64,000 nucleotides of DNA from Streptomyces malachitofuscus (GTDB taxonomy: Bacteria; Actinomycetota; Actinomycetes; Streptomycetales; Streptomycetaceae), in the NCBI RefSeq assembly GCF_014650055.1, contig NZ_BMUF01000018.1, positions 62,001 to 126,000 of the forward strand. Reading direction: 5' to 3'. The notes under the pieces were generated by a model that did no database searches, had not been told where the DNA came from, and was given only the letters and a program-made list of their open reading frames with translations. The translations under genes and the position numbers were made by a program. Numbering within the stretch: position 1 is the first letter of the stretch; the number at the start of each line of letters is the position of its first letter. Shown here piece by piece: positions 42,499 to 50,996 of this stretch.

Positions 42499-43461
42499 AT
42501 GCGGCTGCGCTGTGCCGTGCTCGACGACTTCCAGAACATCGCCACCACCGTCGCCGACTGGAGCCCCGTCCGGGACCGCGTGGACGTCACCACCTTCACC
42601 GAGCACTTCTCCACCGAGGACGAACTGGCGGCGGCGCTCGCGGACTTCGACATCGCGGTGACACTGCGCGAACGTGTCCCGTTCCCCGCCTCCCTCCTCG
42701 ACCGGCTGCCCCGGCTGAAGCTGATCGTCGCGTCCGGGATGCGCAACTCCGTCATCGACCACGCGGCCGCCGAGCGCAACGGCGTCACGGTCTGCGGTAC
42801 CCAGAGCTTCCCCACCCCGCCGGTGGAACTGACCTGGGCGCTGCTCCTCGGGCTCGCCCGCGGCGTCGTCACGGAGCACAACGCCCTGCGTGCGGGCGGC
42901 CCGTGGCAGTCGACGGTCGGCGCGGACCTGCACGGGCGCCGCCTCGGACTGCTCGGCCTGGGCAAGATCGGGAGCAGGGTGGCACGGGTGGGGCTCGCCT
43001 TCGGCATGGAGGTCCTGGCCTGGAGCCCTCATCTCACCCGGGCACGGACGGACGAGGTGGGCGTCGAACTCGCGTCCTCGAAGGAGGACTTGCTGCGCCG
43101 CAGCGACTTCGTCTCGCTCCACCTGGTGCTGGGCGACACCACCCGGGGTCTGCTGGGGGCGGCCGAACTGTCCCTGATGAAGCCGACCGCCCACCTGGTC
43201 AACACCTCCCGCTCGGCGCTCGTCGACCAGGACGCACTGCTCGCCGCGCTGCGCGAGGGGCGCATCGCGGGCGCCGCCGTCGACGTCTTCGACACCGAGC
43301 CGCTGCCCGCCGGCCACCCGATGCGCAGCGCACCCCGTCTGCTGGCGACCCCGCACCTCGGCTACGTCTCGGAGCTCAACTACCGTACGTACTACACCCA
43401 GGCGGTCGAGGACATCGAAGCCCACCTGGCCGGCGCCCCGATCCGCCGGCTGGGCCGATGA
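42499..43461 (+). CDS. D-2-hydroxyacid dehydrogenase family protein
   Basis: The 320-residue protein has the NAD-binding loop LGLLGLGKIGSRVARVGLAF, then SDFVSLHLVLGDTTRGLLG, LVNTSRSALVDQDALLAAL and the catalytic Glu/His segment DVFDTEPLPAGHP...LATPHLG. These are hallmarks of D-isomer-specific 2-hydroxyacid dehydrogenases, which convert 2-keto acids to D-hydroxy acids with NAD(P)H. The catalytic-domain part is short and divergent, as in relatives of glyoxylate/hydroxypyruvate reductases. The substrate is not identifiable. It directly follows the hydrolase gene. Confidence 0.9.
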   Translation: MRLRCAVLDDFQNIATTVADWSPVRDRVDVTTFTEHFSTEDELAAALADFDIAVTLRERVPFPASLLDRLPRLKLIVASGMRNSVIDHAAAERNGVTVCGTQSFPTPPVELTWALLLGLARGVVTEHNALRAGGPWQSTVGADLHGRRLGLLGLGKIGSRVARVGLAFGMEVLAWSPHLTRARTDEVGVELASSKEDLLRRSDFVSLHLVLGDTTRGLLGAAELSLMKPTAHLVNTSRSALVDQDALLAALREGRIAGAAVDVFDTEPLPAGHPMRSAPRLLATPHLGYVSELNYRTYYTQAVEDIEAHLAGAPIRRLGR

Positions 43462-43580
43462 CGGTTCGGCCCCGCGGGCGGGCCGGCCGGGAGAAGGCTC
43501 TGATCCTGCTCAAGATCCTTTACATGGTTACCGGCCGGTAGATACGTTCGTGCCCGACCACGGTTCGCAGAAGCACGGGG

Positions 43581-43982
43581 GTGAGTGCAGTGACGATCGA
43601 GGATGTCGCCGTGATCGCCCTGGCGGTCGAAGTGGTGATCATGGTGCTGGCCCGGGTCGGCACCGAGCGTCGCCACTGGAACCACGCCAAGGGGCGCGGG
43701 CCCGCCCCGCTGAAGAGGGACGACATCACCCTCGCGCCGGGGACGCTGTACGCGATCGCCGCGGTCGCGATGGTGGCGGGCGCCGTCGCCGCGCCGGTCG
43801 AGCTCACCCTCAGGGCGGTCGGCACGTTCGCGCTGTTCGGCATCCTGCTTCCGGCGTTCGCCGCCAACGCCGTGCTGGTGCTGTCGACGCGGGGCAACCC
43901 CGGGGCGGTCACCGCGGGGCGGCGCGGCCTCGCCTTCGCGGTCGCCGCGGGCGGCGGCCTCCTGTCGGTCGGCCTCGTCTGA
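43581..43982 (+). CDS. hypothetical membrane protein
   Basis: The 133-residue protein starts GTG 43581 (or GTG 43590, which has a better-spaced GGGGGTGAG). It has a first helix (VAVIALAVEVVIMVLARV), a basic/polar segment, and two or three more hydrophobic stretches in the second half (LYAIAAVAMVAGAVAA, FALFGILLPAFAANAVLVL, FAVAAGGGLLSVGLV). I recognise no family. It ends at a terminator, so it is transcribed alone or from the hydroxyacid dehydrogenase side. Confidence 0.55.
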   Translation: MSAVTIEDVAVIALAVEVVIMVLARVGTERRHWNHAKGRGPAPLKRDDITLAPGTLYAIAAVAMVAGAVAAPVELTLRAVGTFALFGILLPAFAANAVLVLSTRGNPGAVTAGRRGLAFAVAAGGGLLSVGLV

Positions 43983-43995
43983 CGAGCACGCACCC

Positions 43996-44040
43996 GGTCA
44001 CGGGGCTCCGGAGCTGTGCACCCGAGCTCCGTGACCTTTT
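43996..44040 (+). terminator. intrinsic terminator with T-tract
   Basis: A 13-bp stem with one mismatch (43996-44008 with 44024-44036) is followed directly by TTTT. It lies 14 bp after the stop of the small membrane protein. It is one of the few in this window with a T-run. Confidence 0.8.
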
Positions 44041-44129
44041 GGACCTGTAGACCACGCACCCTTTGGCTCTGCCCTTCGGACCATGCCCGCACCAGGCTGG
44101 GAGAACCGTCGACCTCCCGGAGGCATCCT

Positions 44130-44735
44130 GTGAGTCTCGCGTTCCTGCTGACCACCCTGGTCGTGGTGGTCACCCCCGGCACCGGCGTGGTGTACACCCT
44201 CGCCGCCGGGCTGTCCCACGGCCGCCGGGCGAGCCTGGTGGCCGCGCTCGGCGGCACGCTCGGCGTCGTGCCGCACCTCGTTGCGACGATCAGCGGCCTC
44301 GCCGCGCTGCTGCACACCAGCGCCGTGGCCTACTCGGTGGTGAAGTACCTCGGCGTCGGCTACCTGCTGTACATGGCGTGGACGACGCTGCGCGACAAGG
44401 ACGCGCTGACCGTCACGGCGGACGCCGAGCCGCGGCCGGCGCTCCGCGTGATCACCTCCGGAGTCCTCCTCAACGTACTGAACCCGAAGCTGACGATGTT
44501 CTTCGTCGCCTTCCTCCCCCAGTTCGTGCCCGCCGGCACGCCCGGCTCCCTCGGCATCATGCTGCAGCTCGGAGCGGTCTTCATGGCCCTGACCTTCGTC
44601 GTCTTCGCCGCCTACGGCCTGTGTGCCGCGGCCGTGCGCGACCGCCTGATGGCCCGCCCCCGGATCATGACCGGCCTCCGCCGGGTCTTCGCCGTCTGCT
44701 TCGTCGGGCTGAGCGCCCGCATGGCGGTGGCCTGA
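44130..44735 (+). CDS. LysE-family amino acid exporter
   Basis: The 201-residue protein starts at GTG 44130 after CCGGAGG and has six hydrophobic helices. Signatures are VVVTPGTGVVYTLAAGLSHG (RhtB/LysE start), LGVGYLLYMAWTTLRDK, and GVLLNVLNPKLTMFFVAFLPQFV in the middle. This family exports amino acids or related small molecules. The next gene starts one base after its stop, and the MocR regulator two genes on may control it. The substrate is unknown. Confidence 0.9.
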   Translation: MSLAFLLTTLVVVVTPGTGVVYTLAAGLSHGRRASLVAALGGTLGVVPHLVATISGLAALLHTSAVAYSVVKYLGVGYLLYMAWTTLRDKDALTVTADAEPRPALRVITSGVLLNVLNPKLTMFFVAFLPQFVPAGTPGSLGIMLQLGAVFMALTFVVFAAYGLCAAAVRDRLMARPRIMTGLRRVFAVCFVGLSARMAVA

Positions 44736-44736
44736 C

Positions 44737-45465
44737 ATGCGATTCCGGCACGCGGACACGATCTGGTCCGACCACCCCCGTCTCGCGGCGGGCGCCCTGC
44801 ACGCCACCGGCATCGGCCCGGCGGCCGACGTCGGCCCCCGCGTCGCGGAGTACACCGCCCGCGCCCTGACCCGGCTGGCCGACGCCACGGAGGGTCAGTT
44901 CCCCGAAGTGCTCGCCTGGCGCCGGACCTTCGCCCGGATGGGGCTGAAGCCGACGCAGTACCGGTGCGCCTCGGAGTCCCTGCTGCGGCGACTGCGCAAG
45001 GAAGGGACCCTGCCGCGCATCCACCCCGTGGTCGACCTGTGCAACGCGGTCTCCGTCGCGTACGCCGTCCCGGTCGCCGTCCTCGACGCCGACCGCATCA
45101 CAGGACCGCTGCTCGAAGTGCGCCACGCCCACGGCGACGAGGAGTACACGACCTTCGGCGGCGGCACCGAACACCCGGCCCCCGGCGAGGTGACGTACGC
45201 CGACTCCGCGGGCCGGGCGCATGCCCGCCGCTGGACCAACCGGCAGAGCGGCCACTCCGCGGTCGGCGAGCACACCGGCCGGATCCTCGTCGTGGCGGAA
45301 GCCGTGCACGACGGCGGCACGGACGCCGTCGCGGCGGTGGTGGAGACGATCGCCGCGGAACTCACCGCGCACTGGCGGACCGACCCTGTGACGGACCTTC
45401 TGACCTCCGCCGCCCGGGAGTTCACGTTCGGCGACGAGGCCCTGTCCGGCCCCCGGGCACGGTGA
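44737..45465 (+). CDS. B3/B4 tRNA-binding domain protein
   Basis: The 242-residue protein matches the stand-alone B3/B4 domain of the phenylalanyl-tRNA synthetase beta chain: EVLAWRRTFARMGLKPTQYR, SLLRRLRKEGTLPRIHPVVD, and LCNAVSVAYAVPVAVLDAD. In PheRS this domain edits mischarged tRNA; free versions are of uncertain function and may hydrolyse misacylated tRNA or bind D-amino acids. It overlaps functionally with the LysE exporter (one-base gap) and the MocR regulator (15-bp gap), forming a likely three-gene operon for some toxic amino acid. Confidence 0.85.
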   Translation: MRFRHADTIWSDHPRLAAGALHATGIGPAADVGPRVAEYTARALTRLADATEGQFPEVLAWRRTFARMGLKPTQYRCASESLLRRLRKEGTLPRIHPVVDLCNAVSVAYAVPVAVLDADRITGPLLEVRHAHGDEEYTTFGGGTEHPAPGEVTYADSAGRAHARRWTNRQSGHSAVGEHTGRILVVAEAVHDGGTDAVAAVVETIAAELTAHWRTDPVTDLLTSAAREFTFGDEALSGPRAR

Positions 45466-45480
45466 CGGGCGCATGGCACC

Positions 45481-46995
45481 ATGGGTGCGGTGAGCGAGCA
45501 GGAACGGCCGACGGCCGATGCGGCGACGGACGCCACCGCCCCGGCACCCGGCTCCGACTTCCTCTCACTGCACCCCGGGGAAGCGCCCGCGGGCGGCAAG
45601 GCGGACTGGCTGGCACAGCGGCTGCGGCAGGCGATCACCGACCGCCGGCTGACCGTGGGCAGCAGACTGCCGGCCACCCGGGTGCTCGCCGCCGAACTGC
45701 ACGTCTCCCGCGGCGTGGTCACCGAGGCGTACCGGCGGCTCGCCGAGGACGGCCATGTCGAGGGGCGCCGACGCGGCGGCACGGTGGTGGTCGCGGCACC
45801 CCCGGCCCACGGCCCGAAGGCCCCGCACACCGCTGAGCCGGCGCCGCACTCCCCCTTCACCGGCGAACCCGGCGCCGACGTCTTCGACGCGCTGCGCGCC
45901 GCCGACGCCCGCATCGACCTCACCCCCGGCCGGCCCGACCTCTCCGCGTTCCCCCGCACGGCCTGGCTGCGCGCCGAACGAGCCGTGCTCGCCGAACTGT
46001 CCGCCCCGGACCTGGGATACGGCGACCCGCGCGGCGCCCCGCGACTGCGCCGCGCCGTGGCCGACTGGCTGGCGCGCAGCCGCGGCATCCGGGTCGACCC
46101 GGACGGCATCCTGATCGTCGCCGGCACCGCGCAGGCGCTCACGCTGCTGAACCCGGTGCTGCTGGCGGACGGCATCACCGGTGTCGCGGTGGAGGACCCC
46201 GGCTCGCTCGGCACCCGTCAGCACCTGAGCGGCGGCGGGCTGGACACCCCGCCGGTCCCGGTCGACGCCCACGGCCTGCGCATCGACGCGCTGCGCGCCA
46301 CCGGAGCCCGCGCCGTCCTCCTCACCCCCGCCCACCAGTTCCCCACCGGCGTGGTGACCAGCGGCGAGCGGCGCCGCGAACTGCTGCGCTGGGCCGCGGA
46401 CGGCGGACTGATCCTGGAGGACGACTACGACGCCGAGCACCGTTACGACCGCCCGCCCGTCCCCGCGCTGCGCTCGCTGGTCACCGACCGCCTGCACTAC
46501 ATGGGCAGCGTCTCCAAACTGCTCGCCCCGGCCCTGCGCATCGGCTGGCTCCTCCCGCCGGCCCGCCATCTGAAGGCGCTGACCGACGCCAAACGCATCG
46601 CCGACCTGGGCAACGCCGTGCTGCCCCAGCTGGTCCTCGCCCACCTGATGGAGTCGGGCCAGTTGGAACGCCACCTGCGGCTGCTCCGCGCCCGCCACAT
46701 CCGACGCCGCGACGCGACGATCGGCGCCGTACGGGAGCATCTCCCGGGCGCGGTCGTCCACGGCGCGGCGGCCGGCCTGCACCTGACGGTCACCTACACC
46801 CCGGACGTCCCCGACAGCGCACTCGCCGCCGCGGCCCTCACCGAGGGCGTGAAGTGCCACCCCCTCTCCTGGCACCGCCAACTCCCGGGCCCTCCGGGCC
46901 TGGTCCTCGGCTACGCGGCCGACCCGCCCGGCACGATCACCGAAGGCGTGCGGATCCTCGGCCGGACCCTGCGCGAACTGGCCCGGCGTTCCTGA
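45481..46995 (+). CDS. MocR-type GntR regulator with aminotransferase domain
   Basis: The 504-residue protein has an N-terminal GntR winged helix (LRQAITDRRLTVGSRLPATR...SRGVVTEAYRRLAEDGHVEG), a Pro/Ala linker, and a fold-type I aminotransferase domain. Motifs are GTAQALTLLNPVLLADG, EDPGSLGTRQ, TPAHQFPTGVV, ILEDDYDAEHRYD and the PLP Lys in YMGSVSKLLAPALRIGW. MocR/PdxR proteins bind PLP and control vitamin B6, GABA or transporter genes. Starts at ATG 45481 or GTG 45490. The two same-direction genes before it are probable targets. No B6 genes are nearby. Confidence 0.9.
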   Translation: MGAVSEQERPTADAATDATAPAPGSDFLSLHPGEAPAGGKADWLAQRLRQAITDRRLTVGSRLPATRVLAAELHVSRGVVTEAYRRLAEDGHVEGRRRGGTVVVAAPPAHGPKAPHTAEPAPHSPFTGEPGADVFDALRAADARIDLTPGRPDLSAFPRTAWLRAERAVLAELSAPDLGYGDPRGAPRLRRAVADWLARSRGIRVDPDGILIVAGTAQALTLLNPVLLADGITGVAVEDPGSLGTRQHLSGGGLDTPPVPVDAHGLRIDALRATGARAVLLTPAHQFPTGVVTSGERRRELLRWAADGGLILEDDYDAEHRYDRPPVPALRSLVTDRLHYMGSVSKLLAPALRIGWLLPPARHLKALTDAKRIADLGNAVLPQLVLAHLMESGQLERHLRLLRARHIRRRDATIGAVREHLPGAVVHGAAAGLHLTVTYTPDVPDSALAAAALTEGVKCHPLSWHRQLPGPPGLVLGYAADPPGTITEGVRILGRTLRELARRS

Positions 46996-47164
46996 GTTCC
47001 GTAACGGCCGCCGATCATGTGTGCCGTTCCTGTCGCCGTCTGTAACAGCTGGGTATTGGCGAGCAGTTGGTCGAAACGACACCACGAACGGACGGCTCTT
47101 GGTGCTCAGAAACGCCCGCCCGCACCGACGGGCCGGCACCCCGACCGACACCGAGGATGACACC

Positions 47165-47776
47165 ATGCGCGTCAACAAGCTCACCAGCGCAGCCCTGGCC
47201 GTCGTCGCGGCTCTCTCGCTCACCGCCTGCCAGAACGACGACGCCGCCCCGGGAGCGAGCGACTCGCCCGCCGCCTCCGCTCCCGACACCGGCACGGACC
47301 AGGACCCCGCGAAGGACTCCGACGGAGCGCAGAACCCGAACGACGCGCAGGGCGAGGCCGGCAAGTGCCGCACCGACGAACTGGAGGTCACCGCGGCGGA
47401 CAGCACCGTCGAGGGCGACCCGAACGGCACCGTGGCGGTGGAGTTCACCAACGGCGGCGGCCGGGACTGCACACTCTCGGGGTACGCGGGCGTCGACCTG
47501 AAGACCAACGCGGGCTCGCTGTCCGCGAAGCGCACCGGCGCACAGGCCCCCTCGATCGTCCTCAAGGACGGCGAGTCGGTGTCCTTCGGCATCACCTACC
47601 CGGTCAACGACTCGGGCGGCTCCGGCGTCCGCATCACGGGGCTGCTGGTGACCCCGCCGGACGAGACGAAGACGGTCACCCTCGACTGGCCGGGCGCCGC
47701 CTCCCTCCCCGTCACGGACGGCTCCGGCACCCCGGTCCAGGTCGGCCCGATCGGCAGCGCCGGCCAGGGCAGCTGA
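47165..47776 (+). CDS. DUF4232 lipoprotein (paralogue of the 38.4-kb gene)
   Basis: The 203-residue protein starts ATG 47165 with signal MRVNKLTSAALAVVAALSLTAC (lipobox LTAC). A Ser/Ala/Asp/Gly linker precedes the domain KCRTDELEVTAADSTV, VEFTNGGGRDCTLSGYAGVD, DGESVSFGITYPV, matching DUF4232. The function of the family is unknown; a two-Cys beta-sandwich is likely. It shares architecture with the gene at 38397-39140. It ends two bases from the end of the convergent decayed ATPase gene. Confidence 0.85.
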   Translation: MRVNKLTSAALAVVAALSLTACQNDDAAPGASDSPAASAPDTGTDQDPAKDSDGAQNPNDAQGEAGKCRTDELEVTAADSTVEGDPNGTVAVEFTNGGGRDCTLSGYAGVDLKTNAGSLSAKRTGAQAPSIVLKDGESVSFGITYPVNDSGGSGVRITGLLVTPPDETKTVTLDWPGAASLPVTDGSGTPVQVGPIGSAGQGS

Positions 47777-47778
47777 CC

Positions 47779-48166
47779 TCACCGGAAGCGACCGGGCTCC
47801 AGCTCGGCCCACACGGTCTTTGCACGGGAACGGCTCCGGCTGCACACCCCAGCCCTCGGCCAACTCATCGACCAGCAGCAGGCCGGGGTCTGTCACCTCG
47901 ATGCGCAGCACCCCGTCCACGGTGACCGTGAGACCGAGCCGTAAGCCCCGCCCTGGGACACGCCCGTGCACGACGGTGTTCGCGACCAGTTCGGCGACGA
48001 TCAACCGTGCCGGATCCAACGGCAGCCCCCACGCCTCCAGTTGCTCCGTGGCGAGCAGCCGGGCCGGCCGGGCATCCCGGCGCGTGCTGGAGAGCGGCAC
48101 GGTGAACTGGCGGAGCGGGGCCCGCGGTGCGGTGTTTTCCTGATTCACGTCACCCAGAGTGTTCAC
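47779..48166 (-). pseudogene. decayed anti-sigma-type HATPase gene
   Basis: From a GTG start at 48166 (or 48148) the product has the N-box of an RsbW-like serine-kinase/ATPase (ARLIVAELVANTVVHGRV) and the strand LTVTVDGVLRIEVTD. The usual G1 box is missing: VTD runs straight into LLLVDELAEGWGVQ, an apparent deletion of about 20 residues. After PFPCK the frame then leaves the expected KTVWAELEPGR ending, which is present in the other frame if one A is dropped near 47820, closing at TGA 47779-47781. In the actual frame translation runs on for about 270 further residues of out-of-frame sequence. I read this as a broken gene. Confidence 0.65.
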
Positions 48167-48306
48167 GCCACCCCGACGGCCCCCGCCTCGCCCTCACCCG
48201 CACCACATGGTCGGCCTTCCTGCCGTACGCCTCAGCGCGCTGCCCCGGAACGCGCGATGGCGGGGCGCGCCCTCACAGCGCACCCCGCCACCTCACCATC
48301 AGGACC

Positions 48307-50004
48307 TCACGTCGTCGACCGGCGTCTCCGTGCCCCCGGCCGCCGTTCGCTCGGCCTCGTCACCGGGTCGCCCGCGTCGAGAGCGGCCGCGCGGCGGCGG
48401 GTGCCGAAGTCGGCCAGGGCCTCCGCCAGCTTGTGGACCGACGGCTCGGGAGCCATGACGTCGACGCGCAGGCCGTGCTCCTCCGCCGTCTTCGCCGTCG
48501 CCGGACCGATGCAGGCGATGACCGTCACGTTGTGCGGCTTGCCCGCGATGCCGACCAGGTTCCGGACCGTCGACGACGAGGTGAACAGCACCGCGTCGAA
48601 GCCGCCGCCCTTGATGGCCTCCCGGGTCTCGGCGGGCGGCGGCGAGGCGCGGACCGTGCGGTAGGCGGTCACGTCGTCGACCTCCCAGCCCAGCTCGATC
48701 AGGCCCGCGACCAGCGTCTCCGTGGCGATGTCGGCGCGCGGCAGGAAGACGCGGTCGATCGGGTCGAAGACCGGGTCGTAGGGCGGCCAGTCCTCCAGCA
48801 GGCCCGCCGCCGACTGCTCGCCGCTCGGCACCAGGTCCGGCTTCACGCCGAAGGCGATCAGCGCGGCGGCCGTCTGATCGCCCACCGCGGCGACCTTGAT
48901 TCCGGCGAAGGCGCGGGCGTCGAGACCGTACTCCTCGAACTTCTCCCGGACCGCCTTCACCGCGTTGACCGAGGTGAACGCGATCCACTCGTAGCGGCCC
49001 GTCACCAGGCCCTTGACCGCCCGCTCCATCTGCTGCGGGGTGCGCGGCGGCTCCACGGCGATCGTCGGCACCTCGTGCGGCACGGCACCGTACGAGCGCA
49101 GCTGGTCGGAGAGCGACGCCGCCTGCTCCTTCGTGCGCGGGACGAGCACCTTCCAGCCGAACAGCGGCTTGGACTCGAACCACGCCAGCCGGTCGCGCTG
49201 GGCGGCGGCGGAACGCTCACCGACCACGGCTATCACCGGCCGGCCGCCCTCCGGGGAGGGCAGCGCCTTCGCCTGCTTCAGCGTCTGCGCGATCGTCCCG
49301 AGCGTCGCCGTCCAGGTGCGCTGCCGGGTCGTCGTACCGCCGACCGTCACCGTCAGCGGGGTGTCGGGCTTGCGTCCGGCGGACACCAGTTCGCCCGCCG
49401 CCGCGGCCACGGAGTCGAGCGTGGTGGAGACGACCACCGTGCCGTCCGACGCCCCGACCTCCGTCCAGCACCGGTCGGAGGCCGTACGCGCGTCGACGAA
49501 GCGCACGTCCGTGCCCTCGGCGTCGCGCAGCGGGACACCGGCGTACGCGGGCACGCCGACCGCGGTGGCGACACCGGGGACGACCTCGAACGGCACCCCG
49601 GCCGAGGCGCACGCCAGCATCTCCTCGGCGGCGTACGCGTCGAGCCCGGGGTCACCGGACACCGCACGCACGACCCGCCTGCCGCCCCGCGCGGCCTCCA
49701 TGAGAAGATGTCCGGCATCCCTCATCGCGGGGACACCGGCGGTTGTTGACGCGCCGTCAACGACCGTCAGCTGGGGCGTGCCCGTGCCCGGAAGCGACGG
49801 ATCGGCGTCCGTGTGCACTTCGGCGACGCCCTGCCTGGCGTGCGTCCGTACGACGTCGAGCACGTCCTGCTCGGCGACGAGGACGTCCGCGTTCGCGAGC
49901 GCCTCCACGGCGCGCAGAGTCAGCAGTCCCGGATCCCCGGGTCCGGCACCGAGGAAGGTGACGTGCCCGTGTTCCGGAGGGGCGGGAAGGGTGGTGGGGC
50001 TCAA
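48307..50004 (-). CDS. hemD: bifunctional uroporphyrinogen-III methyltransferase / uroporphyrinogen-III synthase
   Basis: The 565-residue fusion begins at TTG 50004, overlapping the hemC stop, with GGGGGAG eight bases upstream. Residues 10-250 are a SAM-dependent tetrapyrrole methyltransferase (VTFLGAGPGDPGLLTLRAVE, VSGDPGLDAYAAEEMLA, PFEVVPGVATAVGVPAYAG). Residues about 285-540 are HemD-like (WIAFTSVNAVKAVREKFEEY, AAVGDQTAAALIAFGVKPD, AVLFTSSSTVRNLVGIAG). HemD closes and inverts hydroxymethylbilane to uroporphyrinogen III; the methyltransferase diverts it to sirohaem/cobalamin. Some methyltransferase residues look degenerate, so that activity is less certain. It is last in the rex-hemACD operon. 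Confidence 0.93.
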   Translation of the reverse strand: MSPTTLPAPPEHGHVTFLGAGPGDPGLLTLRAVEALANADVLVAEQDVLDVVRTHARQGVAEVHTDADPSLPGTGTPQLTVVDGASTTAGVPAMRDAGHLLMEAARGGRRVVRAVSGDPGLDAYAAEEMLACASAGVPFEVVPGVATAVGVPAYAGVPLRDAEGTDVRFVDARTASDRCWTEVGASDGTVVVSTTLDSVAAAAGELVSAGRKPDTPLTVTVGGTTTRQRTWTATLGTIAQTLKQAKALPSPEGGRPVIAVVGERSAAAQRDRLAWFESKPLFGWKVLVPRTKEQAASLSDQLRSYGAVPHEVPTIAVEPPRTPQQMERAVKGLVTGRYEWIAFTSVNAVKAVREKFEEYGLDARAFAGIKVAAVGDQTAAALIAFGVKPDLVPSGEQSAAGLLEDWPPYDPVFDPIDRVFLPRADIATETLVAGLIELGWEVDDVTAYRTVRASPPPAETREAIKGGGFDAVLFTSSSTVRNLVGIAGKPHNVTVIACIGPATAKTAEEHGLRVDVMAPEPSVHKLAEALADFGTRRRAAALDAGDPVTRPSERRPGARRRRSTT

Positions 50005-50996
50005 TGTGCTCGCTCCCCCATCAGACCGGCCGCGCCCTGCGCGAGCATCTCGGTGGCGAGTTCGCGACCGAGCGCCATCGCCGCCTCGTGCGTCTCGGGC
50101 ACGGGACCGGTGGTGGACAGCTGCACCAGCGTGGCACCGTCGGTCGAGCCGACGACACCCCTCAGGCGCATTTCCTTGACAGTCTGCCCGTCGGCGTGGG
50201 GGTCCCCCCGCTCGAGCGGAGCCGAGAGTGGGGGAAGGTCGGCCAGCGCACCCACAGGAGCGCTGCAGCCGGCCTCCAGGGCGGCGAGCAGTGACCGCTC
50301 GGCCGTCACGGCGGCCCGCGTGAACGGGTCGTCGAGCTCGGCGAGCGCGGCGATGAGGTCCGCGTTGTCCGCGGTGCACTCGACCGCCAGTGCCCCCTGG
50401 CCGGGGGCGGGCAGAATCGTGTCGACCGACAGGAAGTCGGTCACTTCGTCGCTGCGTCCGATCCGGTTCATCCCGGCGGCGGCCAGCACCACGGCATCCA
50501 GCTCGCCCTTGCGGACGTACCCGATGCGGGTGTCGACGTTGCCCCGGATCGGGACCGTCTCGATCTCCATGCCGCGGCTGCGCGCGAACGCGTTCAGCTG
50601 CGCCATGCGGCGCGGCGAGCCGGTGCCGATGCGGGCGCCGCGCGGCAGATCGGTCAGCTTCAGGCCCTCGCGCGTGATCATCACGTCGCGCGGGTCCTCG
50701 CGCACCGGAATGGCCGCCACGACCAGCTCGTCGGGCTGCGTGGTCGGCAGGTCCTTCAGCGAGTGCACCGCGAAGTCCACCTCGCCGCGCGCCAGCGCCT
50801 CCCGCAGCGCGGCCACGAACACGCCCGTGCCGCCGATCTGCGCGAGGTGCTCGCGCGACACATCGCCGTACGTGGTGATCTCGACGAGCTCGACGGGCCG
50901 TCCGGTCACCTGGCTCACGGCATCCGCCACCTGCCCGGACTGGGCCATGGCGAGCTTGCTGCGCCTGGTCCCCAGCCTCAGTGCCTTCTCAGTCAT
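50001..50996 (-). CDS. hemC: porphobilinogen deaminase (hydroxymethylbilane synthase)
   Basis: The 331-residue protein has all HemC landmarks: LRLGTRRSKLAMAQSGQVAD, VHSLKDLPTTQPDELVV, RIGTGSPRRMAQL, VPIRGNVDTRIGYV and the cofactor Cys in ALEAGCSAPVGALADL. It links four porphobilinogens into hydroxymethylbilane on a dipyrromethane cofactor. ATG 50996 overlaps the hemA stop (ATGA). Directly after VGALADL the protein carries PPLSAPLERGDPHADGQ, encoded by a copy of a palindromic repeat that is otherwise intergenic. The insert is in frame and lies in domain 3, away from the active site. Confidence 0.96.
   Translation of the reverse strand: MTEKALRLGTRRSKLAMAQSGQVADAVSQVTGRPVELVEITTYGDVSREHLAQIGGTGVFVAALREALARGEVDFAVHSLKDLPTTQPDELVVAAIPVREDPRDVMITREGLKLTDLPRGARIGTGSPRRMAQLNAFARSRGMEIETVPIRGNVDTRIGYVRKGELDAVVLAAAGMNRIGRSDEVTDFLSVDTILPAPGQGALAVECTADNADLIAALAELDDPFTRAAVTAERSLLAALEAGCSAPVGALADLPPLSAPLERGDPHADGQTVKEMRLRGVVGSTDGATLVQLSTTGPVPETHEAAMALGRELATEMLAQGAAGLMGERAH
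50197..50237. repeat. palindromic repeat inserted in frame in hemC
   Basis: About 40 bases match 8272-8312 with roughly two differences, including CCCCCGCTCGAGCG and CCGAGAGTGGGGG in the same order. It lies inside the hemC coding region and adds a short Pro/Leu/Gly-rich loop. Confidence 0.75.

Noticed and set aside
47015..47770. Continuation of the minus-strand ATPase frame over the DUF4232 gene
   Set aside because: The continuation is antisense to a clear lipoprotein gene and has no ATPase motifs; it follows the inferred frameshift.
48182..48306. A small gene downstream of hemD
   Set aside because: Short open frames here lack ribosome sites and coding bias; the stretch looks non-coding.
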